From positions 3,286,001-3,350,000 of the forward strand of contig NZ_CP139438.1 in assembly GCF_034258515.1 (NCBI RefSeq): a stretch of 64,000 nt of DNA, given 5' to 3'. The DNA is from Pseudarthrobacter oxydans (GTDB taxonomy: Bacteria > Actinomycetota > Actinomycetes > Actinomycetales > Micrococcaceae). This document shows positions 34,678 through 42,607 of the stretch, in pieces (the stretch's first letter is position 1; each line of letters begins with the position of its first letter). The notes under the pieces were generated by a model. That model saw only the letters and a list, made by a program, of their open reading frames with translations. It ran no database searches and was not told the DNA's origin. The translations under genes were made by a program, and so were the position numbers.

Positions 34678-36144
34678 CTAGACCTGCGCGGCCACGCCGT
34701 CGCGGGAGATGTCCACCATGTCCTCGCGCGGCACCACCTTGATGCGCTCACGCTTGACCTCGACACCGTGGGAGCCGCCGGCCTCCGTGGCGGCCGCGCC
34801 AAGGGCGAGCTCGTGCGCGTCCAGCGCCAGCCAGCCTTCCCAGCTGGTGAACTTCACGCCCCGGGCGTCAAGGAGTTCCACGACGGCGTCCTCTGCGGGA
34901 ACACTGGCCACCGGGAGGTTTTCGCGGTCCTCCAGCAGGTAGGTGACGGTCTCGAGGGCGTCGCCCTTGGTGTGGCCGATCAGGCCCACCGGTCCGCGCT
35001 TGATCCAGCCGGTGGCGTAGATGCCCGGCACGTGGGTGCCCGAGGCGTCCAGGACGCGGCCGCCGTCGTTCGGGATGACGCCCTTGGTGTGGTCGAACTC
35101 GATCTCCGGCAGGGCGGAGCCGAAGTAGCCGATGGCGCGGTACACGGCCTGGACCGGGTACTCCACGAACTCGCCGGTGCCGCGTGCGTTGCCCGTGCCG
35201 TCCAGCTCGGTGCGCTCGAACCGCATGCCGGCCACCTTTCCCGGGGTCTCGGCGTCGTCATAGATCTCCACCGGGCTGTGCAGGAAGTGCAGGTGCAGGC
35301 GGCGGGAGGCCTTGAGCTCGGAGAGGTCCTCGGGCTGCTCGGCGATCCAGTTGGTGAGCGTGCCCACCATGGTCTTGGTCTGATTGTTCGTCTGGATCTG
35401 GCGGTCCGATTCCTCGTCGAACTCGAAGTCCTCCGGGTACAGGATGATGTCCACGTCCTTGGAGTGGGACAGCTCGCGCAGCTCCAGCGGGGTGAACTTC
35501 ACCTGGGCGGGGCCGCGGCGGCCGAAGACGTGCACGTCCGTGACCGGGGAAGCCTTCAGGCCGGCGTAGACGTTGTCCGGGATTTCAGAGACCAGCAGGT
35601 CGTCGGCGTGCTTGGACAGGACGCGGGCCACGTCCAGTGCCACGTTGCCGTTGCCGATCACGGCGATTTCCTTGGCCTCGAGCGGCCATTCGCGCGGCAC
35701 GTCCGGGTGGCCGTCGTACCAGGAGACGAAGTCTGCGCCGCCGAAGGAGCCTTCGAGCTCGATGCCGGGGATGTTCAGGTCCGCGTCCTTGATGGCGCCG
35801 GTGGCGAAGATGACGGCGTCGTAGTGGGTGCGGAGGTCCTCGATGGTGAGGTCGGTGCCGTAGTCCACGTTGCCGAAGAAGCGGATGTCGCCGCGGTCCA
35901 GGACCTTGTGCAGGGCGTTGACGATGCCCTTGATGCGGGGGTGGTCCGGGGCAACGCCGTAGCGGATCAAGCCGTAGGGTGCCGGGTAGCGGTCAAAGAG
36001 GTCGATGCTCACGGTCAGCTCGCCGCTCTTGACGGCCTCGCTCTTTGTGAGGATGTCCGCGGCGTAGACGCCGGCCGGGCCGGAGCCCACGACGGCGACG
36101 CGCAGCGGACGTTCGGCAGAACCTACGGTGGTGCTTGATGACAC
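34678..36144 (-). CDS. fprA: Ferredoxin-NADP reductase, FprA type (paralogue 2, sulfur region)
   Basis: 488 residues with the same motifs as the copy at 16707: GSGPAGVYAAD for FAD, GNGNVALDVAR for NADP and ATGWIKRGPVGLIGHTKGDA near the end. The two proteins are similar along their whole length, with most differences at the termini and in a loop around residues 230-260. In corynebacteria an fpr gene is part of the sulfate-reduction cluster. Its position 102 bases from cysG suggests this copy supplies reduced ferredoxin to the sulfite reductase. The first Gly-rich motif here is GSGPAG rather than GAGPAG. Confidence 0.93.
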   Translation of the reverse strand: MSSSTTVGSAERPLRVAVVGSGPAGVYAADILTKSEAVKSGELTVSIDLFDRYPAPYGLIRYGVAPDHPRIKGIVNALHKVLDRGDIRFFGNVDYGTDLTIEDLRTHYDAVIFATGAIKDADLNIPGIELEGSFGGADFVSWYDGHPDVPREWPLEAKEIAVIGNGNVALDVARVLSKHADDLLVSEIPDNVYAGLKASPVTDVHVFGRRGPAQVKFTPLELRELSHSKDVDIILYPEDFEFDEESDRQIQTNNQTKTMVGTLTNWIAEQPEDLSELKASRRLHLHFLHSPVEIYDDAETPGKVAGMRFERTELDGTGNARGTGEFVEYPVQAVYRAIGYFGSALPEIEFDHTKGVIPNDGGRVLDASGTHVPGIYATGWIKRGPVGLIGHTKGDALETVTYLLEDRENLPVASVPAEDAVVELLDARGVKFTSWEGWLALDAHELALGAAATEAGGSHGVEVKRERIKVVPREDMVDISRDGVAAQV

Positions 36145-36170
36145 GGCTGTGTTCCTTTTCTTCGGTCCGT

Positions 36171-36236
36171 CCCAACTAGGTAGCGGTAAGTGTCGTTATG
36201 AGGGTTGAAAACGACACTTGGCGCTACTTAGTTGGG
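36171..36236. repeat. Element C: 66-bp palindromic intergenic repeat
   Basis: The arms 36171-36197 and 36210-36236 (27 bp each) match as inverted repeats at 24 of 27 positions around a 12-base loop. Arm ends read CCCAACTAGGTAGC and GCTACTTAGTTGGG. It starts 10 bases after the cysG stop and ends 27 bases before the fprA start, both genes being read leftwards. It could terminate cysG transcription. Only one copy is seen in this window. Confidence 0.75.
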
Positions 36237-36245
36237 TGGGGGCTA

Positions 36246-37511
36246 CTAGGTTGTGAGGACTCGGGGCTTGCGGGGGCTGTTCGGGGTGGTGGTGCTGTAG
36301 TCAGCGGTTTTGAAGTGCGACGGCGCGAAAGGGCTCACGCGCACCACGTCACCGATGACAATAACGGCGGGATTTGCGACGCCGGCGGCTTCCGCCTGGT
36401 CCGCAATGGAACCAAGGGTGCCGATCGTCACGCGCTGGTCCGGCAAATAGCCGTTTTCCACGATACCAACTGGCGTCCCGTCAGGCAGTCCGGCTTTGCC
36501 GAGGGCGGACGCGGATTCGCGCAGCTGGCCCACACCCATCAGCAGGACGATGGTGTGGTCGGGGCGGGCGGGGATTTCAGAGAGTTCCTCGTGGCCGGTC
36601 ACCACGCTGAAGCCCTTCGCCAGTCCGCGGTGCGTCACCGGGATTCCGGCTGCGGCGGGAACGGAGATCGCCGACGTGACGCCGGAAACCACTTCAACCT
36701 CGACGCCGTGCTGCCGGCAGTATTCGGCCTCTTCCCCGCCGCGGCCCAGGACGTACGGATCGCCGCCCTTGAGCCGGACCACCCGGTGGCCTTTGAGGGC
36801 TTCCTCGACGAGGATCCGGTTGATCTCCGCCTGCGGCACGGGGTGGTGGCCGGGCGTCTTGCCAACCTCGATCACGCGGACATCGGGTGCAAGTTCGTTC
36901 AGGAGTTCGCGGGGGCCCAGGCGGTCGGCCACCACGACGTCGGCCTGGCCCAGGAGGCGGCGGCCGCGGACGGTGATGAGCCCGGTATCGCCGGGGCCGC
37001 CACCCACCAGCGCAACGGAACCGCGGTGGGCCCGGCGGCGGCGCAACGGAAGGTCACCCGTTTCGAGGGCGGTAGCAACGGCGTCGCGCACTGCCATGGC
37101 ACGGCGAGGGTCTCCCCCGGCGTTCACTGCGATCTTGACGTCGTCCACCTCGGCGACTGCCGGGGTCCAGGCGGCGGAGGCCTCATGGTCGGAGGCGTTG
37201 ACGCACCAGACGCGCTGCGCCTCGGCGTCGTTCGAGACCTGGGCGTCCACGGCGGTATCGCCGGTGGCGGTCTGGACGAACCAGGCGCCGTCGACGTCGG
37301 ACGGAAGGTAGGTGCGTTGCTCCCAGGTGAGGAGGCCGGCGTCGGCCATGTCCTGGAGCGCGGCGGAGGCAACGGGAGCCACGACGGTGACCACTGCACC
37401 GGCGTCAAGCAACCCCTTGGCGCGGCGGGCAGCAACGGGGCCCCCGCCCACCACCAGCACCGGGCGGCCGAGGAGGCGCAGCGCGGTGGGGTAAATATCC
37501 TGAATTGCCAT
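36246..37511 (-). CDS. cysG: Siroheme synthase: dehydrogenase/uroporphyrinogen-III methyltransferase
   Basis: 421 residues. The N-terminal Met8-like domain (about 1-155) has LVVGGGPVAARRAKGLLDAGA for NAD. The SAM methyltransferase domain (about 163-400) has VALVGGGPGDTGLITVRG, RLKGGDPYVLGRGGEE and PVTHRG. It turns uroporphyrinogen III into precorrin-2 and then sirohydrochlorin for the siroheme of sulfite reductase. The linker between domains is short and the dimerisation part of full CysG is missing. Iron insertion is probably done by the separate CbiX-like chelatase at 47496-48365. Confidence 0.92.
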   Translation of the reverse strand: MAIQDIYPTALRLLGRPVLVVGGGPVAARRAKGLLDAGAVVTVVAPVASAALQDMADAGLLTWEQRTYLPSDVDGAWFVQTATGDTAVDAQVSNDAEAQRVWCVNASDHEASAAWTPAVAEVDDVKIAVNAGGDPRRAMAVRDAVATALETGDLPLRRRRAHRGSVALVGGGPGDTGLITVRGRRLLGQADVVVADRLGPRELLNELAPDVRVIEVGKTPGHHPVPQAEINRILVEEALKGHRVVRLKGGDPYVLGRGGEEAEYCRQHGVEVEVVSGVTSAISVPAAAGIPVTHRGLAKGFSVVTGHEELSEIPARPDHTIVLLMGVGQLRESASALGKAGLPDGTPVGIVENGYLPDQRVTIGTLGSIADQAEAAGVANPAVIVIGDVVRVSPFAPSHFKTADYSTTTPNSPRKPRVLTT

Positions 37512-37691
37512 GAATCAACGGTAGGGCCGCGTCACAATCGCCCACAAAGGCCGAGCAACACCAGTTCACGCAAGGTAACGCTTCGTCACAAAGCTGCCAG
37601 GCCGTCGTCGGTCGCCTTCATGGGGCACATCGGCGGGGCCCAGGGCCGTCTGCGCCCTTGTCCCCGGCGCGTCCGCGCCAATGTGCCCGGT
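37512..37691 (-). promoter_or_regulatory. cysG promoter region with motifs shared with sir
   Basis: 180 bases without a gene. On the coding strand it contains TTTGTGACG and GGCCTTTGTG, both also present upstream of sir (47442-47495). The rest, toward the SRPBCC gene, shows nothing I can name. Confidence 0.3.
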
Positions 37692-38141
37692 TCAGTTGCT
37701 GATGCCGGCGAGGAACCGGCCGCGGTCCCGGATGAGCCGGTGCAGGTAGGGCCGCAGGACCAGCTTTTCGGCTGCACGGCCAAGGAGCCCGAACGGCGCC
37801 GTGAACTCCACCCGGTCTGTCATGATGCAGCCGCCGGGGGTGGCCTCGAATTCATGGACGTGGCGGAAGGACCGGAACGGGCCGCGGATTTGCTCGTCCG
37901 TGAAGCTCCGCGGGTAGTCCATCTGGGTGACGCGGCTGGTCATCGTGAGCGAAAGCCCGAAATGCCGTGCCCGCCAGGAGACTTCCTGGCCCTCACCGAT
38001 CAGCCCGGACGTCACGCCGGCCACCGCCCGCTCCCCCGAGCCTTTCTGGGATTCCACGTGGGCGTCGACGCTGCGGGCCAGGTCGAACAGCCTCTCCGGT
38101 GGAAGGGAACTCTCGGTGTGGCACGCAAAATTGGCGGTCAT
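37692..38141 (-). CDS. SRPBCC family protein
   Basis: 149 residues of the START/Bet v1-like SRPBCC fold. It has an N-terminal strand (ANFACHTESSLPPERLFDLARSVDAH), the middle GEGQEVSWRARHFGLSLTMTSRVTQMDYPRSFTDEQ and the terminal helix AAEKLVLRPYLHRLIRDRGRFL. Such proteins bind lipids or polyketides; many annotated as cell-division inhibitor-like or cyclase-like lack a known function. It is read leftwards towards cysG but the 180-bp gap argues for separate expression. Confidence 0.82.
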   Translation of the reverse strand: MTANFACHTESSLPPERLFDLARSVDAHVESQKGSGERAVAGVTSGLIGEGQEVSWRARHFGLSLTMTSRVTQMDYPRSFTDEQIRGPFRSFRHVHEFEATPGGCIMTDRVEFTAPFGLLGRAAEKLVLRPYLHRLIRDRGRFLAGISN

Positions 38142-38197
38142 GGGGCCAGTCTGCCATCCAGGTCCTTTGGCGTCGGCACCTCCCGGGTCCGGCCGAA

Positions 38198-38284
38198 AAT
38201 GCGTAACTTTTGGGCCTGATGCAGGACGGTGCCCGCGATACCGCGCGGCGGGAGCAGCCCCGGGCGGTCAGAAGTTACGCATTT
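38198..38284. repeat. Family B palindromic intergenic repeat, copy 2
   Basis: Arms AAATGCGTAACTT (38198-38210) and AAGTTACGCATTT (38272-38284) pair perfectly around a GC-rich interior. It lies between the SRPBCC start and the sulfonate permease stop, followed by a conventional terminator at 38300-38337. Confidence 0.85.
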
Positions 38285-38299
38285 GGGTCGGCGGACACG

Positions 38300-38337
38300 G
38301 CAAAGCCCGACGGCGGGAGGTCGCCGTCGGGCTTTGC
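38300..38337 (-). terminator. Terminator of the sulfonate-type ABC operon
   Basis: A perfect 15-bp stem (38300-38314 with 38323-38337) has an 8-base loop. It begins 22 bases after the permease stop. The AAAG/CTTT ends give a short T run inside the stem. Confidence 0.85.
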
Positions 38338-38359
38338 GGGGTGCGGAAGGCGGGGGTGC

Positions 38360-39307
38360 TTAGCGGGTGCTGCCGGCCAGGAGGCCGCGGCTGCGGAGGA
38401 GCCGCTTCTCGATGGGCCCGAAGACCAACAGCTCTATCAGGATGCCGACGGCGAGGATCAGCAGGATCGCCGACATCACCACGGCCATGTCGGACAGCTG
38501 CCTTCCCTGATCCAGCAGGGAGCCCAGGCCGAAGCCGATGGTGCCGCCCACGGCGATGATTTCCGCCGCCATGAGAGACCGCCAGGAGAAGGCCCAGCCC
38601 TGCTTCAGGCCGCCCAGGTAGCCGGGCAGCGCGGCGGGGAGGATGATCTGCAGCGCCATCTCCAGCCGGGACGCGCCCAGGACGGTGCCCACGCGCCGGT
38701 ACTGCGGCGGGATCTGGTCCACACCGGAAATCAGGCCGTTGATGATGGACGGGATGGCGCCCATGAACACCACGAAATACACGGTGGCGTCGGTGAGGCC
38801 GAACCAGATGATGGCCGCCGGGACCCAGGCAACCGACGGCAGCACCTGGAGGCCGGAAATCAGCGGACCAAAGGCCCGGCGCAGCGGCGCGACCTGGGCC
38901 AGCAGCAGTCCCACCGGTGTGGCGATGGCGACCGAAATGACGAAGCCCACCAGCCCTCGCTGCAGTGACGTCCATACGGATTCCTGCACTTTGCCCTCGC
39001 TCCAGAGGACTCCCATCTGGCCCAGCACGTCCATCGGGCCTGGGACCTGATCGCGGCGCTTGAACCCAAGCGAGACGTAAAACTGCCAGATCAGCACCAG
39101 CACCACCAGGGCGGCGATGGGCAGCAGGATGCGGCTCCAGTCCACCCGGCGCTTCCGGTCGGCGTCGGACTGCAGGGAGTCCAGCCCGGACTCGAGTTCG
39201 CGCAGGTCCTCGCGCCCGGTGGAGGACCGGGTCAGCGCGGCGTGGATGTGGCGGGGCTCGGCCGGTTCGGCGGAAGCTTCGGCCAGGGGCGTTGGGTTAC
39301 TTGGCAT
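38360..39307 (-). CDS. ABC permease (SsuC-like, sulfonate/sulfate-ester uptake)
   Basis: 315 residues. A long cytoplasmic N-terminus (about 65 residues, acidic then basic) precedes six helices. The EAA loop is RRVGTVLGASRLEMALQIILPAALPGY and the C-terminal helix ends near KRLLRSRGL. It is the last gene of the importer and overlaps the ATPase gene by 11 bases. The position between siroheme and sulfate-reduction genes supports a sulfur substrate. Confidence 0.9.
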   Translation of the reverse strand: MPSNPTPLAEASAEPAEPRHIHAALTRSSTGREDLRELESGLDSLQSDADRKRRVDWSRILLPIAALVVLVLIWQFYVSLGFKRRDQVPGPMDVLGQMGVLWSEGKVQESVWTSLQRGLVGFVISVAIATPVGLLLAQVAPLRRAFGPLISGLQVLPSVAWVPAAIIWFGLTDATVYFVVFMGAIPSIINGLISGVDQIPPQYRRVGTVLGASRLEMALQIILPAALPGYLGGLKQGWAFSWRSLMAAEIIAVGGTIGFGLGSLLDQGRQLSDMAVVMSAILLILAVGILIELLVFGPIEKRLLRSRGLLAGSTR

Positions 39308-40022
39308 GGCGGCGGATCTCCTCCCGGAGCCGGGCAGTGATGACCCCGGTCAGCTGGCCGGCGAGCCCGGCGTCGGTTCGGTGTTCCTCGGTGACGTCCC
39401 ACTCCTGGACCACCCGGCCCGGCCGCGAGGACAGCAGCAGCACGCGCTGGCCCAGCCGGACGGCCTCGCGGACGTTGTGGGTCACGAAGACGATGGTCCG
39501 CCCGGTTTCCTTCCAGATCCGCTCCAGTTCATCGTGCAGCAGGTCGCGGGTGATGGCGTCGAGGGCGGCGAAGGGCTCGTCCATCAGGAGCAGCTGCCGG
39601 TCCTGGGCGAGCGAGCGCGCCAGTGACACGCGCTGGCGCATGCCGCCGGAGAGCTCGTGCGGGCGCTTGTCCCCGGCCGAACCCAGGTGCACCAGCTCAA
39701 GGAGTTCCTGGGCCTTGGCCTTGCGCTCCGCCTTGCCAACGCCGCGGAGTTTCAGGGCCAGCTCGATGTTTTCCCGGGCGGTCAGCCACGGGAACAGCGC
39801 GGCGTCCTGGAACATGAAGGCGGCACCGTCGCTGGGCACCTCCAGGGCGCCCGACGACGGCGGCTCCAGTCCCGCGATGATGTTCAGCAGGGTGGATTTG
39901 CCGCAGCCGGAGGCACCGAGGAGGGCAACGAACTCGCCCTTCCCGATGGTGGCGTTGACGTCGTCCAGTACCGGGGCGCCGTCGCCGAAGCGCTTGCCCA
40001 GGTGTTCCAGTACGACTGGCAT
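39297..40022 (-). CDS. ABC ATP-binding protein (SsuB-like)
   Basis: 241 residues. Walker A GASGCGKST lies at about 35-43, the signature LSGGMRQR at about 126-133, Walker B LLLMDEPF and the H-loop VTHN follow. A C-terminal half-domain continues to HAK. ATG 40022 (MPVVLEHLGKRFG) is the start; sequence upstream in the open frame belongs to the lipoprotein gene tail in another frame. It energises the importer with its neighbours. Confidence 0.92.
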   Translation of the reverse strand: MPVVLEHLGKRFGDGAPVLDDVNATIGKGEFVALLGASGCGKSTLLNIIAGLEPPSSGALEVPSDGAAFMFQDAALFPWLTARENIELALKLRGVGKAERKAKAQELLELVHLGSAGDKRPHELSGGMRQRVSLARSLAQDRQLLLMDEPFAALDAITRDLLHDELERIWKETGRTIVFVTHNVREAVRLGQRVLLLSSRPGRVVQEWDVTEEHRTDAGLAGQLTGVITARLREEIRRHAK

Positions 40023-40050
40023 GGTGCCGTCCTTAAGTTGGTGGGTTGGA

Positions 40051-41220
40051 TCAGTCCTGGCCGAGGCCGGCTGCTGAAATCTTGCTGCTGCGTTGGCCGG
40101 CGGGGCCTTCGCCGGCCACGTCATTCAGAGGGCGGAGGTCGAAGAGCCCGTTGATCTCGGCCTGCTTGGTGGTGCCGGCCGCGACGCCGTCGCGCAGCAG
40201 CCGCGGGTAGCTTCCGGCCAGCGGGTCCAGCGTGTAGGTGATGTTGGCCAGGGACCGGGCCAGGACGTCGTCGGCAAGGGCCGCGCCCGCGGATTCCTGC
40301 AGTGCCGAGTTGATGACGGAAGCTTTTTCCGCGGCGGGGGCCTCGTTCAGCCAGGCCACCGACTTCGCATGGCCGGCCAGCAGTGCCTTGACGGTGTCCG
40401 GATGGTCCGCGGCGAACTTCTGGTTCACGATCAGCACCGTTGTGGGAAACTCGCCCGGCTTCCCGGTGCCGCTGCCGTCCCAGAGGTCCTTTTCGTCCAC
40501 CAGCACCTTGGCTCCGGCCTGGAGCACCAGGCGTGACGCCCACGGCTCAGGCAACCACGCGCCGTCGAGCTTTCCGTCCTGGAACAGCTTCAGCGTTTGC
40601 GCGTTTTCCGTGGGGTTGATGGCGACGTCGCCGCTGCCGTCCACGTTGGTCTTGTAGCCCTGGCCGGCAAGCCAGGCGCGGAGGGCAACGTCCTGCGTGC
40701 CGCCCAACTGCGGGGAGGCGAGGGTCTTGCCCCTGAGGTCGGCGGCCGAGTTGATCTCCGGCTTGACCACGAGTTGGGCGCCGCCCGCGGCAGCACCGGC
40801 AATGATCCTGACGGACTCGCCCCGGCTCTTGACGTACGAGTTGATGGCCGGGTTCGGGCCGATGTAGGCGGCATCAATAGCGCCGGCGTTCAGGGCCTCG
40901 ATGGCTGCCGGCCCGGCGTTGAAGGTTTCGGTGCTGAGCGACGTGCTGCCCAGGGCTTCGGCGAGGAACCCCTCCTTGATGCCAACCAGTGCCGGGGCAT
41001 GGGTGACATTGCCGAAGTACCCGAGCTTCAGCTCGGCGGCGGGCGTGGGCTCAGCGGCCTGCGCCTCCGTGTTCCGCGAAACGGTGGACGCCACCACGGC
41101 CCCGACGGCGATCAGCAGGACCAGTCCGATGGCAAGGGCGGCCTCGACGGCACGCTTGCGCTTGGGTGCTGCGCTTTCGCCTGCCACGATGCGGATCATC
41201 CCGGGCTTGGAACTAGTCAT
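40051..41220 (-). CDS. ABC substrate-binding protein (SsuA/NMT1-like)
   Basis: 389 residues. A basic N-terminal segment (PKRKRAVEA) precedes one hydrophobic helix at about 26-46 (AALAIGLVLLIAVGAVVAST). There is no lipobox cysteine, so the protein is probably membrane-anchored by an uncleaved signal or released by signal peptidase I. The binding domain begins LKLGYFGNVTHAPALVGIKEGFLAEALG and has the GAWLPEPWASRLV motif of sulfonate-binding proteins. ATG 41220 follows GGTGA. Its place in the sulfur region makes sulfonates or sulfate esters the best guess. Confidence 0.9.
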   Translation of the reverse strand: MTSSKPGMIRIVAGESAAPKRKRAVEAALAIGLVLLIAVGAVVASTVSRNTEAQAAEPTPAAELKLGYFGNVTHAPALVGIKEGFLAEALGSTSLSTETFNAGPAAIEALNAGAIDAAYIGPNPAINSYVKSRGESVRIIAGAAAGGAQLVVKPEINSAADLRGKTLASPQLGGTQDVALRAWLAGQGYKTNVDGSGDVAINPTENAQTLKLFQDGKLDGAWLPEPWASRLVLQAGAKVLVDEKDLWDGSGTGKPGEFPTTVLIVNQKFAADHPDTVKALLAGHAKSVAWLNEAPAAEKASVINSALQESAGAALADDVLARSLANITYTLDPLAGSYPRLLRDGVAAGTTKQAEINGLFDLRPLNDVAGEGPAGQRSSKISAAGLGQD

Positions 41221-41246
41221 TGTTTCACCATAGGGAGAGTCATATT

Positions 41247-41270
41247 CCCGTTCAATGAAGCCTAAACGGG
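41247..41270. promoter_or_regulatory. Inverted repeat upstream of sulfonate-type importer
   Basis: CCCGTT (41247-41252) and AACGGG (41265-41270) are perfect inverted half-sites 12 bp apart, 26 bases upstream of the binding-protein start. A regulator site is possible; it is not a known consensus to me. Confidence 0.35.
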
Positions 41271-41329
41271 GGGTCACGCACGTTCATCTAGCGTCACATT
41301 CGGCCGCCCTGCCGCCGGACTTCCGCGAT

Positions 41330-42496
41330 TCAGTTTCCCTTCACATTGACCAGCTGCCGCAGCTTGTGCCGCACCGACACCAGGTCCGCGGCGTCGTGCA
41401 TCACCTTGTCAATGGGCTTGTAGGCTGCGGGAATCTCGTCGATGAAAGCCTCCGACGCCCGGAACTCAATCCCCCGCATGGCCTTCTTCAGCTCCTCCAG
41501 GGAGAACGCCTTGCGGGCGGCGTTGCGGGAGTACTCACGGCCGGCCCCGTGGGGCGAGGAGTTCAGCGACGCGGGGTTGCCGCGGCCTTCCACTACGTAC
41601 GACGCCGTCCCCATGGACCCGGGAATGAGTCCAGGATCGCCGGGCCCGGCTTTGATGGCGCCCTTGCGGGACACCCACACCGACTTGCCGTAGTGCGTCT
41701 CCTGCTGGGTGAAGTTGTGGTGGCAGTTGATCCGTTCCAGCTCGCGCACCCGGCCGCGCACCCAGTGGCCGAACCGGGTGGTAACGCGGTCCATCATCTC
41801 CTCGCGGTTCAGCAGCGCGAAATGCTGGGCCCAGCGCAGCTCCGCAATGTACCTCTCGAACTCGGGCGTGCCCTCCTCGAGGTAGGCGAGGTCCGGGTGT
41901 GGCAGGTAGATCTGGTTTTTGCGGCTGACGCGCTGCGCGACGCCGATGTGGTGCTGGGCGATCTTGTTGCCGACGCCGCGCGAGCCGGAGTGCAGGAAGA
42001 GCCAGACCGCGTCGGATTCGTCTGCGCAGACCTCGATGAAGTGGTTGCCCGAGCCCAGGGAGCCCAACTGCAGTTCCCATTTTTCGACATACTGGTCCGG
42101 ATTGAAGCCGGCTTTCGCGGCCAGCCTCTTCAGCTCCGCGATCCGGGGTTCCGCCGTGGGGAGCACTGTCCGGTTGTTGTGACCGGCCGAAAGCGGGATG
42201 GCGCGTTCAATGTCCTCGCGCAGCGTCTTGCGGTTCTTGGGAAGGTCCTTAAGCGCGTGCTGGGTCCGGACCGCGATCATGCCGCAGCCGATGTCCACCC
42301 CCACCGCCGCCGGGATGATGGCGCCGAGCGTGGGGATGACGGAGCCGACGGTGGCGCCCAGGCCCAGGTGCGCGTCCGGCATCAGTGCCAGGTGGGGATA
42401 GATGAAGGGCAGCTGTGAGGTCATCACGGCCTGCTCGCGGGTCTTGTCATCCAGGATCGAAGCCCAGTTCAGAAGCTTCGGGTTGATGGTCTCCAT
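41330..42496 (-). CDS. rtcB: RtcB family RNA ligase
   Basis: 388 residues. The active-site blocks are present: MPDAHLGLGATVGSV, AAVGVDIGCGM with the metal-binding Cys, LGSLGSGNHFIEV, FLHSGSRGVGNKI and the C-terminal EEVP-like region around SVRHKLRQLVNVKG. RtcB joins 2',3'-cyclic phosphate ends to 5'-OH ends with GTP and Mn. It is the shorter RtcB1-like form lacking insertions. An excellent AGGAGG lies 6 bases before ATG 42496. It has no RtcA or RtcR beside it and sits between two sulfur operons, so its regulation is unclear. Confidence 0.93.
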   Translation of the reverse strand: METINPKLLNWASILDDKTREQAVMTSQLPFIYPHLALMPDAHLGLGATVGSVIPTLGAIIPAAVGVDIGCGMIAVRTQHALKDLPKNRKTLREDIERAIPLSAGHNNRTVLPTAEPRIAELKRLAAKAGFNPDQYVEKWELQLGSLGSGNHFIEVCADESDAVWLFLHSGSRGVGNKIAQHHIGVAQRVSRKNQIYLPHPDLAYLEEGTPEFERYIAELRWAQHFALLNREEMMDRVTTRFGHWVRGRVRELERINCHHNFTQQETHYGKSVWVSRKGAIKAGPGDPGLIPGSMGTASYVVEGRGNPASLNSSPHGAGREYSRNAARKAFSLEELKKAMRGIEFRASEAFIDEIPAAYKPIDKVMHDAADLVSVRHKLRQLVNVKGN

Positions 42497-42530
42497 GCTC
42501 CGCCTCCTCCTAACAACCATACGAGACGAC

Positions 42531-42591
42531 AAAACCGCGGCTTGTTCGCGAATCAGGACCTTGAAGGTCCGGATCTGCGAACAAGCCGCGG
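42531..42591 (-). terminator. Terminator of the cys operon
   Basis: The outer 15-bp stem (42535-42549 with 42577-42591) encloses an inner stem GGACCTT with AAGGTCC. On the transcribed strand it is followed by TTTT. It lies 17 bases after the cysN stop and insulates rtcB. Confidence 0.92.
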
Positions 42592-42607
42592 CTTCGAAAG
42601 GGAGTCC

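Noticed and set aside
38210..38968. 252-residue + strand open frame beside the sulfonate permease
   Set aside because: It runs through repeat B copy 2, a terminator and the antisense of the permease; Gln/Gly/Asp-rich with no motif.
42556..42570. Inner GGACCTT/AAGGTCC stem as a separate operator
   Set aside because: It is nested inside the cys operon terminator and is explained as part of that hairpin.
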